This document shows positions 5,279 through 6,178 of a stretch of 6,178 bases of DNA, in pieces; position 1 is the first letter of the stretch, and each line of letters begins with the position of its first letter. A program made the translations under genes and the position numbers. Source of the stretch: Planctomycetales bacterium 4484_123 (GTDB taxonomy: Bacteria; Planctomycetota; Phycisphaerae; SM23-33); the NCBI GenBank assembly GCA_002049885.1, contig MVCS01000147.1, forward strand, positions 1 to 6,178. The letters run 5' to 3'. The notes below the pieces were generated by a model. The model made no database searches and had not been told where the DNA came from. It saw only the letters and a program-made list of their open reading frames with translations.

Positions 5279-6178
5279 CTACTCGGCCAGTTGCCGCTGA
5301 ACGGGCGTGGGAATCTTATCCAATTCCGCCTTGAGCCGTTCAAACAATTCCCGCAGCAGCCGATGCCGACGTCGCAGCTCCTCCAGTCGCCGACGGAAGT
5401 CCGCCATCGACAGCCTGGCCCCAGGCCGACTGGCCGCAGAGCTCGCAGCCCGGCTGGCAGGGCCCGTTGCCGGCCTGGAGGCCGGCCTGGAGGCCGCGGC
5501 CCGGCTCAGCACGCGGGCCTTGGCCTTGTACTTGGCAAGAAGCTCCATCGCCTGGAGTTTCTGCACCTCGTCCAGCCTGTGCCGCCGGATGAACTGCCTG
5601 ACGTAGGCCTCCCAGCGGTCGAGGCCCCTGGGGCGGGCGTGGCGAGCCCGGCGGCGGCCGGGCCGGCTGGCCGGGGCCTTGGGCTGGACCACTTCCGCAC
5701 CCGGCGGCGGGGCCCGACCCGCGAGGACCTCGACCCTCAGCCGGGCCGCACGCAACTGGCCCGCCATGCGGGCGCGGTCCTCTGCCAGTCGCCGCCGCTG
5801 CTGCTGGTCCAGTTCGTCGGCCAGGCTGTCCGCTATCGCCGCGGATTCCCTCTCCATCCACCCCAAAAGCGGCAGGGCCCGTTCGGCCAGGTCTCGCTTC
5901 ACCTCCTCCGGCAGCTCCTCCCAGCCGACGCGCTCCTGGCGCATCAGTTCCCCCAGCGCCCTGCCCCGGGCCATGAGGGCAAAGGCCTCCCGCCCGTGCC
6001 GGCGCAGGAACCGCTGTGCCGACCGCCTCAGCACCTGCCGCAGTAACTGCCGCTGTCGGTCGTCCAGCTCGTAGCGCTTCTCCATCCTTTCGGCGGCACG
6101 CTGGAAGCGGCGCAATACCCTCTGGCGGAACTGCTCATACGCCTGGGCCGTCCGCTCGTCCACCGTCGAGCCATCGGC
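5279..6178 (-). CDS. basic helical protein with three LDxxQ motifs, 5' end outside the window
   Basis: The frame is open to the right edge: codons before the GTG at 6163 read A-D-G-S-T with no stop. The true start and any signal peptide therefore probably lie beyond 6178; numbering here is from the GTG at 6163 (294 residues). The product is very rich in Arg, Ala, Glu, Leu and Gln and almost wholly helical. LDxxQ occurs three times, each opening a helix: LDDRQ at 33-37, LDQQQ at 118-122 and LDEVQ at 197-201. Two low-complexity linkers separate the helical parts: a Pro/Arg/Ala stretch at about 150-179 and a Ser/Ala/Arg/Pro stretch at 220-250. A last helical segment fills 252-290. The motif recalls the LTxxQ motif of periplasmic Spy/CpxP-like proteins, but the match is too short to assign the family. 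Function unknown; it may form an operon with the lipoprotein gene downstream. Confidence 0.8.
   Translation of the reverse strand, partial: ADGSTVDERTAQAYEQFRQRVLRRFQRAAERMEKRYELDDRQRQLLRQVLRRSAQRFLRRHGREAFALMARGRALGELMRQERVGWEELPEEVKRDLAERALPLLGWMERESAAIADSLADELDQQQRRRLAEDRARMAGQLRAARLRVEVLAGRAPPPGAEVVQPKAPASRPGRRRARHARPRGLDRWEAYVRQFIRRHRLDEVQKLQAMELLAKYKAKARVLSRAAASRPASRPATGPASRAASSAASRPGARLSMADFRRRLEELRRRHRLLRELFERLKAELDKIPTPVQRQLAE
5469..5499 (-). repeat. 12-bp tandem repeat encoding Ala-Ser-Arg-Pro
   Basis: GCCGGCCTGGAG occurs twice in a row on the plus strand (5469-5480 and 5481-5492), with a partial third copy to 5499. On the coding minus strand each unit gives Ala-Ser-Arg-Pro in the linker of the LDxxQ protein, which continues as degenerate copies (PATGPASRAASSAASRPG). 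It is an in-frame unit of the kind that expands and contracts by slippage. Confidence 0.75.

Noticed and set aside
5207..6046. 279-codon open frame on the plus strand opposite the LDxxQ protein
   Set aside because: Pro/Gly/Arg/Leu-rich shadow composition. The minus-strand frame has coherent helices, repeated motifs and low-complexity linkers typical of a real protein.
1..6178. A defence, mobile-element, CRISPR or biosynthetic system
   Set aside because: No transposase, integrase, nuclease-toxin pair, cas gene, direct-repeat-spacer array, tRNA or biosynthetic enzyme is visible in any frame. The octamer array has no spacers of the CRISPR kind.

Overview
The window is high-GC bacterial DNA (coding stretches near 70% GC) holding two genes on the plus strand and two on the minus strand that converge on them. 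The best guess for the source is a member of the Planctomycetota, possibly a Phycisphaerae-like lineage. This rests on the style of the ValRS (long insert before DVLDTWFSSALWP, and the DGRQANTSPKFDIGRNFCNK segment), on a BFN/DUF151 gene beside it, and on two poorly known secreted-type proteins, one with a Ser/Ala/Arg/Pro linker. It is an inference from sequence style, not a database result.

Layout: positions 2-132 are a degenerate tandem array of 8-bp units (consensus TTCACGAG) in the upstream region of valS. valS (166-3165, +) encodes a complete 999-residue valyl-tRNA synthetase. An 85-bp gap follows, with a GC-rich inverted repeat and a candidate sigma70-type promoter, and then a 200-residue bifunctional-nuclease-family (BFN, DUF151) protein (3251-3853, +). 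Its stop codon lies 3 nt from the stop of a converging minus-strand gene. That gene (3857-5195, -) is a putative HEAT-like lipoprotein broken by one apparent +1 frameshift near 4770-4773; removing one base restores a 445-residue reading frame. Upstream of it on the same strand, after an 83-bp gap, is a basic helical protein with three LDxxQ motifs (5279-6178, -), whose 5' end lies outside the window.

Functionally, valS is a core translation gene. The BFN-family gene has no clear pathway link to it. The two minus-strand genes may be co-transcribed and look like cell-envelope or periplasmic proteins of unknown role. I see no RNA genes, mobile elements, CRISPR arrays, or defence or biosynthetic cluster. 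The points most worth a second look are the octamer array, a compositionally odd insert in valS, the single-base frameshift, and the two uncharacterised minus-strand proteins.
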